This document shows positions 14,478 through 24,641 of a DNA stretch of 64,000 bases, piece by piece (positions within the stretch are counted from its first letter, which is position 1; each line of letters starts with the position of its first letter). Made by a program: the position numbers and the translations under genes. The stretch spans positions 66,081,247 to 66,145,246 of the forward strand of contig OX439049.1 of the NCBI GenBank assembly GCA_949317995.1, in the 5' to 3' direction. The notes under the pieces are model-generated. The model did no database searches and had not been told where the DNA came from. It worked only from the letters and a program-made list of their open reading frames with translations. The DNA comes from Acholoe squamosa (lineage: Eukaryota > Annelida > Polychaeta > Phyllodocida > Polynoidae).

Positions 14478-14548
14478 ATCAGAGTAGATGATGAATCACA
14501 CAATAGCAGCAGCTGCTGCAGCCCTGTCGGCCATTTGTACTTACCAAG
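14478..14548 (+). CDS. WASHC2 exon E1 (first recognised in window)
   Basis: The acceptor ACACTAG precedes 14478 and the donor AAG|GTCATG follows 14548. The donor is weak beyond GT. The 71 nt read open in one frame and include a run of Ser and Cys codons. The exon ends in phase 2, which matches the single leading base of E2, and that match is the main support. Protein similarity cannot be judged at this length. Confidence 0.4.
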
Positions 14549-14959
14549 GTCATGGTCACTCGCATGTCACAGGTCAAGGCCATGATATACAGATTTACAC
14601 CTGGACTGTGGACTTGTATATTAAACTTGAAATATTTGTATTTAATTCATTTGTAATTGAAATGTGAAAGGTTGGGGTTACTTTCTATGCTACTTTTGCA
14701 CAAGATGGTTGGGTATGCAAGGGGGTAGAAACCTTAATGCACATGCCTATGGAATACAGTTATCCAGAAGGGCGTCTTACAGGCTTTTAAAAAAACCTTC
14801 CCAAAACCTAATCAAAAAGGTACATTCATATTAATAGGCATAATCTTTGAACTAAGAACGAAAGAAACATACTTCTAAAACTGAGAAATTCGTCTAAATG
14901 TAGATGCCTATGATACACAACCACCTTGTGCAATGATAGTGTAAAGGTCTGCAGAAAAT

Positions 14960-15030
14960 GGAGTTTCGGAGAATCGAACTCTGGCCTACACATATGCAGA
15001 TGGGCGTTTTACCACTAGACCACAGCCCTT
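14960..15030 (-). repeat. tRNA-derived SINE head in a WASHC2 intron
   Basis: Read on the minus strand there is a perfect A box TGGTCTAGTGG (15012-15022) and a B box GAGTTCGATTCTC (14969-14981). The acceptor arms do not pair, so it is not a functional tRNA. The SINE body would lie at lower coordinates. Confidence 0.65.
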
Positions 15031-15076
15031 AGCCATATCCACCGTCCACCTACACCTGGACCGGTATGATACCGAC

Positions 15077-15149
15077 AGGGGAACTAGTGATTGCCCGGCA
15101 ACCCGCCCCTACAGGTTGACCAACCGGGCACGGGAAATCACGTTCCCCT
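15077..15149. repeat. Short inverted-repeat element
   Basis: AGGGGAAC ... GTGAT ... GCCCGG on the left is mirrored by CCGGGC ... ATCAC ... GTTCCCCT on the right, giving an imperfect hairpin of about 73 bp. It lies directly upstream of the 21-bp array. Confidence 0.55.
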
Positions 15150-15164
15150 ACACTAGGTACACTA

Positions 15165-15632
15165 GGTAACAATGATCCATTTTGTCACCAGTGGTAACAA
15201 TGACCCAGTTTGTCGTAACAATGACCCAGTTTGTAGGAACAATGACCCATTTAGTGGGAACAATAACCCAGTTAGTGGGAACAGTGACCTAGTTTGTAAA
15301 CTCTGGGAACAATGACCCAGATTGTGGTTCCCATGATCCAGTTTGTAACCTCTGGTAATGATGACCCAGTTTGTGGTAACCATGATCGAGTTTGTAACCT
15401 CTGGTAACAATGACCCAGTTTGTGGTAACAATGACCCAGATTGTGGTAACAATGACCCAGATTGTGGTAACAATGACCCAGTTTGTAACCTGTTAACAAT
15501 GAACCAGTTAGTAAGAACTCTATGGTAACAATGATCCATTTTGTAGCCAGTGGCAACAATGACCCAGTTTGTCGCCAGTGGTAACAATGACCCAGTTTGT
15601 GGTAACAATGACCCAGTTTGTACCATGATTTT
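15165..15632. repeat. 21-bp minisatellite (GTAACAATGACCCAGTTTGTG)
   Basis: About 20 copies of a 21-bp unit, some lengthened by a CCTCTG-containing insert, lie between E1 and E2 of WASHC2. Because 21 is divisible by 3, long repetitive ORFs appear on the minus strand; they are not genes. The unit contains TTTGTG|GTAACA, which resembles a splice donor. Confidence 0.93.
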
Positions 15633-15646
15633 GCCTTCATCCACAG

Positions 15647-15746
15647 TCCATCTAAGTGTGGAGTGCTGCATGCAAGAGGTAGACAACTGTTTACTGATGA
15701 CAGTGATGAAGACGCACAAACAACGACACAACCAAACTCCAATCAG
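15647..15746 (+). CDS. WASHC2 exon E2
   Basis: The acceptor CATCCACAG precedes it and the donor CAG|GTATCT follows. The exon is 100 nt, entering with one base of a split codon and leaving in phase 0. It encodes GRQLFTDDSDEDAQTTT, an acidic segment with an LF motif next to Asp/Glu residues. That is the character expected of the repeated LF-type motifs in the WASHC2 tail that bind retromer VPS35. The exon follows the 21-bp array by about 15 bp. Confidence 0.7.
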
Positions 15747-16432
15747 GTATCTTATAAATTATTCTACACATGTATGTGAGACCCCCGTGGCCATGGCCAT
15801 TACTTTACTGGTATAGCGTATTTAAAGGCAGTAGACACAATCTATCTAATTCAAAATTGGTCAATAATTTCTCTTAGTAACTTCCAGGAGTGTTAGTTTG
15901 ATACTTAGGTAACATTTAGAAAAGATGAAAGGTTTGGAGGTCTTAACTATAGCCGCCTATGAGAAATCGTATTTTTCTATATTAAATTTCACAGAAAAGA
16001 ATTGTCAAACAATTTTTCAACCAAAATTCATATATGTATGACCATCAGAAACATTTTGGAACAAGTAGTAGTAGTAGTAGGTGACAGGTAAAATGAATAT
16101 TTCCTGAATAAAATAAAACCATTAGTGATTCCTTAAGTATAGGAGTCTATGGGTATGGGAAATAAGAAATCAAGTGATAAGAATGAGTAGAATGCCAATG
16201 TATCACACCTAAAGTGTTGGTAAAGATGTGTTATGTCATGTAAGTTAGGAATGTAAGGAGATTTTGTCACATTCATCAGTTTCATTTTTTTGCCACCAGG
16301 TGCCGTTTGTATAGATCATAACTACTACCTTTAAGAGGAAAGGTGCATTAGCCTTAAGTGTAGGCTTTATCAAAGCAGCATGCTTAACTTAAAGGTTTTG
16401 ATAATACTCTGATGAATGCTTATTATCTTCAG

Positions 16433-16742
16433 CTGGAAAACAAGACCAAACCACAAGAAGATGGTGCCATGCTTAAAGTTAACGACCAGGAACCCAGCAG
16501 TAAAACCAACCCTGAGGTAGTGGATGATTGCCAATCTGTGGATAGAGGACCGCTGCCATTAGACACAACCCCTGATGATGATGCCTTGATTGGATGTGCA
16601 GTGGATGATCCGGCTGTCCAGAGACTGTCGTCAGCAAGTGAAGAGTTGAAGCCCTTCCCACTGACCACCCAGAGATCTATGTCACAGACGATGACTGACA
16701 CGGGGCCTAACACACAGCTTACAGACAAGGTGCCGGTTAAAG
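16433..16742 (+). CDS. WASHC2 exon E3
   Basis: The acceptor TTATCTTCAG gives an open frame starting LENKTKPQEDG, in phase with E2. It encodes about 100 residues of acidic, Ser/Thr/Pro-rich, probably disordered protein, as expected for the WASHC2 tail. The 3' boundary is ambiguous. GTTAAAG|GTAACT at 16742 leaves phase 1, which would create a stop in E4. AAG|GTGCCG at 16729 leaves phase 0 and fits E4. The whole boundary is then copied about nine times in the 60-bp array that begins inside the exon, so one or more repeat-borne mini-exons are also possible. Confidence 0.68.
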
Positions 16743-17249
16743 GTAACTTCATTCACATAAACTAAAGTTACACACAGCTTACAGACAAGGTGCCGGTTAA
16801 AGGTAACTTCATTCACATAAACTAAAGTTACACACAGCTTAAAGGCAAGGTGCCGGTTAAAGGTAACTTCATTCACATAAACTAAAGTTACACACAGCTT
16901 ACAGACAAGGTGCCGGTTAAAGGTAACTTCATTCACATAGACTAAAGTTACACACAGCTTAAAGGCAAGGTGCCGGTTAAAGGTAACTTCATTCACATAA
17001 ACTAAAGTTACACACAGCTTACAGACAAGGTGCCGGTTAAAGGTAACTTCATTCACATAGACTAAAGTTACACACAGCTAAAAGACAAGGTGCCGGTTAA
17101 AGGTAACTTCATTCACATAGACTAAAGTTACACACAGCTTAAAGGCAAGGTGCCGGTTAAAGGTAACTTCATTCACATAAACTAAAGTTCGAACAGCTTA
17201 CAGACAAGGTGCCGGTTAAAGGTAACTTCATTCACATAGACTAAAGTTA
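16711..17249 (+). repeat. 60-bp minisatellite duplicating the E3 exon/intron boundary
   Basis: About nine copies of a 60-bp unit start inside exon E3. Each carries CACACAGCTTACAGACAAGG, TGCCGGTTAAAG and the donor-like GTAACTTCATTCACATA. Most differ by one to three bases (ACAGACAAG or AAAGGCAAG; ATAAAC or ATAGAC), and one copy near 17190 is disturbed. Every unit therefore carries a CACACAG acceptor-like site and an AAAG|GTAACT donor-like site. Confidence 0.95.
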
Positions 17250-17811
17250 ATGACAAGGTCCAAGTAACTATTATTTTGTGTCAAATAGTTCAGCAGAGAA
17301 GGTTAAAATCCTCCTAAAGTGTCCAACAGGGTGCTATCCTTTCATGTATTGATGTTTATTCCTTTAAGCCAAGCAAGGGAATTTTTTAAATGTTGTCTGA
17401 ATAGTTTTAGGTGCTGTCCCATGCATACCTCCCACTTCATGAAATAAATCTTTTGTATATTGAGGAGCCACAATTAGCGCATCTAGCACGGATCTATTTG
17501 GCTGTGGCAGTGATAATACGGATCTAATGTCTGAGACACCAAACCTACTCTCCACACCAGCAGAAAAGGTATGAGGCCATGTTACTGTATCAACATTGTA
17601 ACTGCAAAATAAAAAATACCAAAACAAAAGCATATAAGATGCACCCTGCCCAAATGAACATCCTGTAATTCATGCTGGGGGCCTACCTGCCCGACTCCAT
17701 ACAGCATGTATATGATAATTATGATCATTGAGCAAACTACTTTGTGCCTGAGTCATCCGTGGTCAAAGTGTCAACATTTGACCTTTATTTAACTCTTGTT
17801 TAATCCTGTAG

Positions 17812-17880
17812 ATGGATCCAAAGGTGGAAGTAAAAGGAGCAACAACATCGGAATCATCTACTGACAAATCTCTTACCACC
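17812..17880 (+). CDS. WASHC2 exon E4
   Basis: The acceptor TAATCCTGTAG and the consensus donor ACC|GTAAGT bound 69 nt (23 codons, phase 0 at both ends). It reads MDPKVEVKGATTSESSTDKS then LTT. The last part of the exon plus the donor is repeated immediately downstream, first as near-exact copies and then as the 38-bp array. It is low-complexity Ser/Thr-rich protein, consistent with the disordered WASHC2 tail. Confidence 0.62.
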
Positions 17881-17904
17881 GTAAGTACATAACACTATAA
17901 ACAA

Positions 17905-19790
17905 TATCGGAATCATCTACCGACAAATCTTTTACCACCGTGAGTACATAACACTATAAACAATATCAGAATCATCTACTGATGAATCTGTCACCATGGT
18001 AACTGTACATGATATTCTTATAAATCTGTCACCATGGTAACTGTAAATAATGCTATATACCAATAAAACTGTCACCATGGTAACTGTTCATGATGCTATA
18101 TACTGATAAATCTGTCACCATGGTAGCTGTACATAATATACTAATAAATCTGTTTCCATGGTAACTGTATATAATGTACTGGTAAATCTGTCACCATGGT
18201 AACTGTAAATAATACTATATACCAATAAAACTGTCGTCATGGTATCTGAACATAATGCTATACCTTGATAAATATGTTACCATGGTAACTGTACATAACA
18301 TACTTATAAATCTGTCACCATGGTAACTGCCCAAAAAAAAACAGGTATCAAAATGCATGGTGAGAAACATACAACATAATGCTGCTCAGACTGAGGGTTG
18401 TTGTTCTTCCTACTGAAGTAGGTGATCTGGCTATCAAAGGACACACACACAAGGTGGCACTGTTGTGCCTATAGTGGCTCCCTCTAGTTTCTCTCTCAAC
18501 ACTCGGATCTATTATAATTGATCCTACACATAAATCTGCCACCATGGTAAATGTACATAATGTACTGATAAATCTGTCACCATGGTAACTGTAAGTAATA
18601 TACTGATAAATCTGACACCATGGTAACTGTACATAATGTACTGATAACTCTGTCACCATGGTAACTGTACATAATATACTGATAAATCTGATACCATGGT
18701 AACTGTACATAATATACTGATAAATCTGATACCATGGTAACTGTACATAATATACTGATAAATCTGTCACCATGGTAACTGTAGATAATGTACTGATAAA
18801 TATGTCACCATGGTAACTGTATATAATGTACTGATGAATCTGTCACCATGGTTACTGTACATAATATACTGATAAATCTGTCACCATGGTAACTGTATAT
18901 AATGTACTGATAAATCTGTCACCATGGTAACTGTACATAATATACTGATAAATCTGTCACCATGGTAACTGTACATAATGTACTGATAACTCTGTCACCA
19001 TGGTAACTGTATATAATGTACTGATAAATCTGTCCCCATAGTAACTGTACATAATGTACTGATAAATCTGTCACCATGGTAATTGGGAATAATGTACTGA
19101 TAAATCTGTCACCATGGTAACTGTACATAATGTACTGATAAATCTGTCACCATGGTAATTGTACATAATGTACTGATAAATCTGTCACCATGGTAACTGT
19201 ATATAATGTACTGATAAATCTGTCACCATGGTAACTGTATATGATATACTGATAAATCTGTCACCATGGTAACTGTACATAATATACTAATAAATCTGTC
19301 ACCATGGTAACTGTACATAATGTACTGATAACTCTGTCACCATGGTAAGTGTACATAATATACTAATAAATCTGCCACCATGGTAACTGTATATAATGTA
19401 CTGATAAATCTGTCACCATGGTAACTGTATATGATATACTGATAAATCTGTCACCATGGTAACTGTATATGATATACTGATAAATCTGTCACCACGGTAA
19501 GTGTAAGTAATATACTGATCAATCTGTCACCATGGTAAGTGTAAGTAATAAACTGATCAATCTGTCACCACGGTAAGTGTAAGTAATATACTAATAAATC
19601 TGTCACCACGGTAAGTGTAAGTAATATACTGATCAATCTGTCACCACGGTAAGTGTAAGTAATATACTGATCAATCTGTCACCACGGTAAGTGTAAGTAA
19701 TATACTGATCAATCTGTCACCATGGTAACCGTACATAATATACCCATAAATCTGTCACCATGGTAGCTGTGCATGCTGCTACATACTGAT
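17905..19790 (+). repeat. ~38-bp minisatellite derived from the E4 3' end and donor
   Basis: The intron after E4 is filled by units of about 38 bp: GATAAATCTGTCACCATG followed by GTAACTGTACATAATGTACT. The first copy (about 17908-17965) still matches E4 closely, with GACAAATCTTTTACCACC then GTGAGTACATAACAC, and later copies drift to ACCATG|GTAACT. One interruption (about 18330-18530) carries unrelated sequence. Near 19490-19720 several units carry GTAAGTGTAAGTAATA. Confidence 0.93.
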
Positions 19791-19888
19791 AAATCTCTCA
19801 ACACTGTGCTGGACCATGATGAAAGATGCAGATCGATTGAGTTTAAGTCCTTGTTTGGTTGACCTGAATGTAAGTTCTCAATTTCTAG

Positions 19889-19951
19889 ATGCTTCATCCA
19901 GATGCTAAACCAACCCTCCATGCACGGCACACAGCTATAGGGAAGCTACAG
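19889..19951 (+). CDS. WASHC2 exon E5
   Basis: The acceptor CAATTTCTAG and the donor CAG|GTAAGA bound 63 nt, phase 0 at both ends. It reads MLHPDAKPTLHARHTAIGK then LQ. The HTAIGKLQ end joins E6 to give GKLQASLRIDP, which matches the conserved stretch of the WASHC2/FAM21 tail as I remember it. This is one of the two strongest identification points for the gene. Confidence 0.85.
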
Positions 19952-19997
19952 GTAAGATACAACCGCTTTAACAATCATTCACCAACACCTACAATCT

Positions 19998-21315
19998 AAG
20001 TCATGATGCAGGACTGGTGAGTTACTCACTGACACTGAGTTATGATGCAGTACTGGTGAGTTACTCACCAACACTGAGTCATGATGCAGTACTGGTGAGT
20101 TACTCACCAACACTGAGTCATGATGCAGTACTGGTGAGTTACTCACTAACACTGCATCATGATGCAGTACTGGTGAGTTACTCACTAACACTAAGTCATG
20201 ATGCAGTACTGGTGAGTAACTCACCAACACTGAGTCATGATGCAGTACTGGTGAGTTACTCACTAACACTGCATCATGATGCAGTACTGGTGAGTTACTC
20301 ACTAACACTAAGTCATGATGCAGTACTGGTGAGTTACTCACTAACACTGAGTCATGATGCAGTACTGGTGAGTTACTCACTAACACTGAGTCATGATGCA
20401 GTACTGGTGAGTTACTCACTAACACTGATTAATGATGCAGTACTGGTGAGTTACTCACTGACACTGAGTTATGATGCAGTACTGGTGAGTTACTCACTAA
20501 CACTGAGTCATGATGCAGTACTGGTGAGTTACTCACTAATACTGAGTCATGATGCATTACTGGTGAGTTACTCACTAACACTGAGTCATGATGCAGTACT
20601 GGTGAGTTACTCACTAACACTGAGTCATGATGCAGTACTGGCGAGTTACTCACTAACACTGATTAATGATGCAGTACTGGTGAGTTACTCACTAACACTG
20701 AGTCATGATGCAGTACTGGTGAGTTACTCACTAACACTGAGTCATGATGCAGTACTGGTGAGTTACTCACTAACACTGAGTCATGATGCAGTACTGGCGA
20801 GTTACTCACTAACACTGATTAATGATGCAGTACTGGTGAGTTACTCACTAACACTGAGTCATGATGCAGTACTGGTGAGTTACTCACTAACACTGAGTCA
20901 TGATGCAGTACTGGTGAGTTACTCACTAACACTGAGTCATGATGCAGTACTGGCGAGTTACTCACTAACACTGATTAATGATGCAGTACTGGTGAGTTAC
21001 TCACTAACACTGATTAATGATGCAGTACTGGTGAGTTACTCACTAACACTAAGTTATGATGCAGTACTGGTGAGTTACTCACTAACACTGAGTCATGATG
21101 CAGTACTGGTGAGTTACTCACTAACACTGCATCATGATGCAGTACTGGTGAGTTACTCACTAACACTAAGTTATGATGCAGTACTGGTGAGTTACTCACT
21201 AACACTGAGTCATGATGCAGTACTGGTGAGTTACTCACTAACACTGCATCATGATGCAGTACTGGTGAGTTACTCACTAACACTAAGTCATGATGCAGTA
21301 CTGGTGAGTTACTCA
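19998..21315 (+). repeat. 39-bp minisatellite, ~34 units
   Basis: The 39-bp unit is GATGCAGTACTGGTGAGTT followed by ACTCACTAACACTGAGTCAT. The first GATGCAG at 20005 and the last at 21292 are exactly 33 x 39 apart. Since 39 is 13 codons, a 439-codon frame is open on the plus strand (20017-21336) and shorter ones on the minus; these are artefacts of the period. Each unit carries TACTG|GTGAGTTAC, similar to the E5 donor CTACAG|GTAAGATAC. Confidence 0.96.
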
Positions 21316-21477
21316 GTTAACCAGGTTAGTGCATAATGATGGAGAAACCCTGAGGTGACTACATGACTGTTACAGCAGTGACAGTATGATGTGTAAATAT
21401 CCATCATGCTGACCCTGCATGGCTGATACCACTGCCTCCCTGTGTAACAATCCTTCACATTCCATGTCTCTGTTTAG

Positions 21478-21603
21478 GCTAGCCTGAGAATTGACCCGAC
21501 CACCCTGCTCCCTGGAGCCACCCCACCCACCAAGGTACCACAGCCTCTGCCAGCCGGGTTTGATGAACCTGTCAAACTGATCCCACTGTCCACATTACAG
21601 AAG
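21478..21603 (+). CDS. WASHC2 exon E6
   Basis: The acceptor TCTCTGTTTAG and the donor AAG|GTCAGT bound 126 nt (42 codons, phase 0). It encodes ASLRIDPTTLLPGATPPTK, then a Pro-rich stretch and FDEPVKLIPLSTLQK. The IDP-LLPG and FDEP elements are those I recall from the conserved WASHC2 C-terminal region. The last residues (LSTLQK) start a motif that continues into E7 and fits the spacing of the capping-protein-interacting (CPI) motif. Confidence 0.88.
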
Positions 21604-21867
21604 GTCAGTACTCTGAGATAGTACCAAATAGATGGATAACAATTCATTTAATGTTGATTAAATGTGATGGCCATTAAATTCGGCATATATCAACTTGCAG
21701 GAAGCTGAGGTCTCATCTTTGATACAGATGGGGACGAGTCCTGATGCTGTTCTTAGTCACAGTGTTCTAAAGTATAAAAATCTGACATGATCTTACCTAT
21801 GTCCCTTTTTCAAACCCTGAACTCACTGTGCTATAAAAGAGTAACTTCTGACTTTCTCTTTGTGCAG

Positions 21868-22801
21868 GACAGGGTCAAAGGTCACAGTGGCAGGAGGCCC
21901 CCAACCCGCAAGTCCTGTCTTGTATCGGCTGATGTCACTGAGTCTGTAGATGTGGTTTCACCGGTGGTGTCAGATGTGCCACCCTCTGTGTCGGGTGATG
22001 CCATAATGACATGTGTGTCAGCTAAAGCATCTACAGCAGCCACACTAACTATAGCGGCCACTGCCAGGACACCAGCTACTCTACCTTCACCAGCCACTGC
22101 CACACTGCCAACATTATCAGCTACTCCAACCTTTCCGACCACTGCCTGTGTCATGGCTGCCCCTCCACCTATCACATCCAGGATATCAACGCCAGCCTCA
22201 CCAATATCTACAAACGATGAGACAACCTCTCAGTCTAACTCCATGCTATCTAGTGTCGAGGCACCTTTATGTGTCAAAGGACTGTCACTTAGTGATGCCA
22301 AATCACTACTGGCCTCAAGATCCCCGGTTGCTTCATGGTCACCAATCAGTAACACTTTTACTGATGCCGGTGCAAAACCCAAACACCACAAGAAGGTACA
22401 AAGAACCTCAGATATCTCTAGTGATGCTGCTACAAAGGCCAACCCTTATGATATCAAGGTACAATGTGCCTCAGATGTCGCCATTGATGGTGATACAAAA
22501 CCCAGGCTGCTCGACAAGGTACATGGTACCTCACACAACGGAGAAGATGACACACTGCCTAATGACACTAACACAACACAATTCAACATCATAGAAGAGG
22601 GTAATAATGACTTATTTGGATCCACAGCTCTAGCACTGCCTTCCTCCTCATCTGAGTCTGGTAGACTGAACCTAGAGAACCCAGAGAACAAGGACCAATA
22701 TGACAAGTGTCCTACATCAGCATTACTGACAGGTCCTTGTGATTTTGGTGCAGATGTTCAAGCTGATACTTCACAAGTACCAAGCCATGCCCCAGAAACA
22801 G
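21868..22801 (+). CDS. WASHC2 exon E7 (long tail exon)
   Basis: The acceptor CTCTTTGTGCAG and the donor ACAG|GTGAGT bound 934 nt (311 codons plus one base). It opens with DRVKGHSGRRPPTRKSC. With LSTLQK from E6 this fits the CPI consensus LxHxTxxRPK-6x-P in spacing: L, then RVK, six residues, then P, with substitutions at the His, Thr and first Pro positions. CPI motifs recruit actin capping protein to WASH. The rest is long and Ser/Thr/Ala/Pro-rich, with repeated KVQ/KVH-(R/C/G)TS-type segments and an EEGNNDLFGS LF motif of retromer-binding character. Its large size is normal for a disordered tail exon. Confidence 0.87.
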
Positions 22802-23130
22802 GTGAGTCAGGATGTAATTAGTTGGAGTTATATTATTCAGACCAATAGGTGACAGGAAGAAGGGCCTAATCCATAGTTATTAGGTGTCAGAATTATCAGG
22901 ATTTTCTTTTTTATTGTCCATGTTTCTATAGTTCATGGGAAAGAAGGGCTCAGCCTACCTCTTGGAAGGATATAATCGGTGCGACATAAAACCGGGGTGG
23001 GGGGAGGGGGTGGTCCTGAAGTGTATTCATTTACATATCAGGCACAGATCTCTTCCATTGAATAAGCTGCAATAATTTACTAATGTAGTTTAATAAATTT
23101 GCAAAATCTTCCATTGTCTTCCCTTCTCAG

Positions 23131-23255
23131 TGTCAAATCGGCTGCATCACAATGATGACTCCTATAGTCAAGAGAAGAATGCTTCACCTACCGTTTTAGG
23201 TGAGGACTATGTATTATCAGCAACTACCAAGACAATACCAACATCACCCAGTGAG
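23131..23255 (+). CDS. WASHC2 exon E8
   Basis: The acceptor CCCTTCTCAG and the donor GAG|GTAGGT bound 125 nt. Entering in phase 1 it completes a codon with E7 and stays open, reading VSNRLHHNDDSYSQEKN and ending in TIPTSPSE. The protein is polar and disordered. The preceding intron (22802-23130) contains no array, unlike most of its neighbours. Confidence 0.78.
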
Positions 23256-23639
23256 GTAGGTCATGTGGTTGATACATGATATATTCTGCATTGAGAGAAG
23301 GTTATAGAATACATTCGATTTTTGATTTTAATACAACAAACAGCTACGCCGTTTTCATCACGAATTTTCATCTGATGTGTACATAAAGGATATAACATAT
23401 ATACAATAGAATTTAATTTTCAACTGAGGTTTTACAAATGTTAGCGATTTCATCCTACATTTATGGTAGTAATAGTTTTAAAGTCTTGTCTAGCCTTGTA
23501 GTTGTTCAAATAAAGAAGGAAGGAGAGGGAAGAGAAAGGGGTTTCTAGGTATATATAAATCAGTGCTAGTTAAAGGCAGGTGTGTATATGCGGTCAATAT
23601 TAAATAAATGAATTAATAAATTACTGAAATACTGAGCAG

Positions 23640-23990
23640 GATTGATAATGTGGATGGTGCTGGTGCACTAGACCTCAGGAAGAATGAAATGGAGACTTGA
23701 TTTTGCTTTTGTTTGGTGGGCAGTGCTAGTGCACTGGACCTGTTATCAGGCACTCACAGTGATGATATTTTCAGGTCTCGTCCCTCTGCTGTTTCAAGAG
23801 AGTGAGTGGGTGATGGATTGAGTAGTGCTGGTGCACTAGACTTTGTTGTCTTAACAGTAATATGGCATAGGCATAGCAGTGCTTATGCACTGGACTTATG
23901 TATCAAAGTAAGTGCCACGGCAGTGGACTAGTGTGGCTGGTGTTTTAATGGGATGCTTTAAGTGGCGAGCAGTGCTTATGGACTGGACTG
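23640..23990. repeat. Degenerate dispersed repeat in WASHC2 intron
   Basis: Copies of a CAGTGCTNNTGCACTGGACT-like motif recur at irregular 60-100-bp spacing (about 23657, 23722, 23825, 23876, 23970). The copy GTAGTGCTGGTGCACTAGAC resembles part of the 41-bp satellite unit (TAGTGCTGGTAGTAGACT). It may be an old, decayed relative of the satellite. Confidence 0.45.
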
Positions 23991-24198
23991 GCAGGTCACA
24001 TCATTACCTTATATAGCAGGTCTTTTAACTATTGTAAAGTCAATTTTAGAAATGGCAGTTTTAACGCTCTCCTTTTTCTCCAGTTTTTGTGTCTGATGGT
24101 TGAGGGAATTCCAAAGAATCAGACATAAAGCATTAGCCCAACATTCCAACACAATAATCCCCTGTATAGACAATACTTTCTTACATGAGACTTTCTTA

Positions 24199-24275
24199 TA
24201 TGTGGATTAACATGGTAAAAGGTATGCCCACGCACCCCCTCGCGGGCGTACCTTTTACCGTGTTGATCCACATAT
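24199..24275. repeat. Hairpin element
   Basis: TATGTGGATTAACATGGTAA and AAGGTATGCCC are mirrored by GGGCGTACCTTTTACCG and TGTTGATCCACATA about a CACGCACCCCCTCGC loop. It has arms of about 32 bp with few mismatches, lies in the intron before E9 and has no coding capacity. Confidence 0.75.
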
Positions 24276-24368
24276 ATTTTAAAATTACATGACACTTTCT
24301 TACATTACATGAAAATTCATGACAGTTTCTGATACAGGGTTAGGGTTAACATATATTTCTCTCAGCAG

Positions 24369-24609
24369 GATGAACAACAACATGAACACTTTACATCTAC
24401 ACAGCTCTCTGCAACTACAAACCACCCAGACCAGGCACACAAACTAGGCCTGGCGGTGAGTGGTAGTACCCTTATGGACCACCCACACCAGGCACACAAA
24501 CCAGGCCTGGCGGTGAGTGGTAGTCCCCCCATGGACCTGCAACCTGTCAAACCATTAAGAAGGAAGGGCAAGAAAAAGGAGGCGAAAAGTGTACCTCAGG
24601 ATGATGAAG
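24369..24609 (+). CDS. WASHC2 exon E9 with an internal duplication
   Basis: The acceptor TCTCTCAGCAG and the donor GAAG|GTGTGT bound 241 nt, phase 0 in and phase 1 out. A 66-bp in-frame direct repeat encodes QAHKLGLAVSGS and then QAHKPGLAVSGS. Each copy contains CTGGCG|GTGAGT, a donor-like sequence stronger than the one at the exon end, so alternative 5' splice sites are plausible. They would shift the frame into E10. A basic stretch, RRKGKKKEAK, follows. The 25-bp array begins about 40 bp after the exon. Confidence 0.8.
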
Positions 24610-24641
24610 GTGTGTGTCTGTCCCTTAACTCCAGGCCACAT

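Noticed and set aside
13488-15030. Functional tRNA genes
   Set aside because: A and B boxes are good but acceptor stems do not pair and the anticodon arms are irregular, so they are scored as tRNA-derived SINE heads.
15162-15742. Minus-strand ORFs of 189 and 156 codons with a GHCYHKL-type heptad
   Set aside because: They are products of the 21-bp minisatellite (period divisible by three) between WASHC2 exons.
20017-21336. 439-codon plus-strand ORF of 13-residue repeats (SYSLTLSHDAVLV)
   Set aside because: The period is 39 bp, so any stop-free frame stays open through the array. It lies inside a WASHC2 intron, both strands show similar frames, and the unit contains a splice-donor-like sequence. 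No sign of a real protein.
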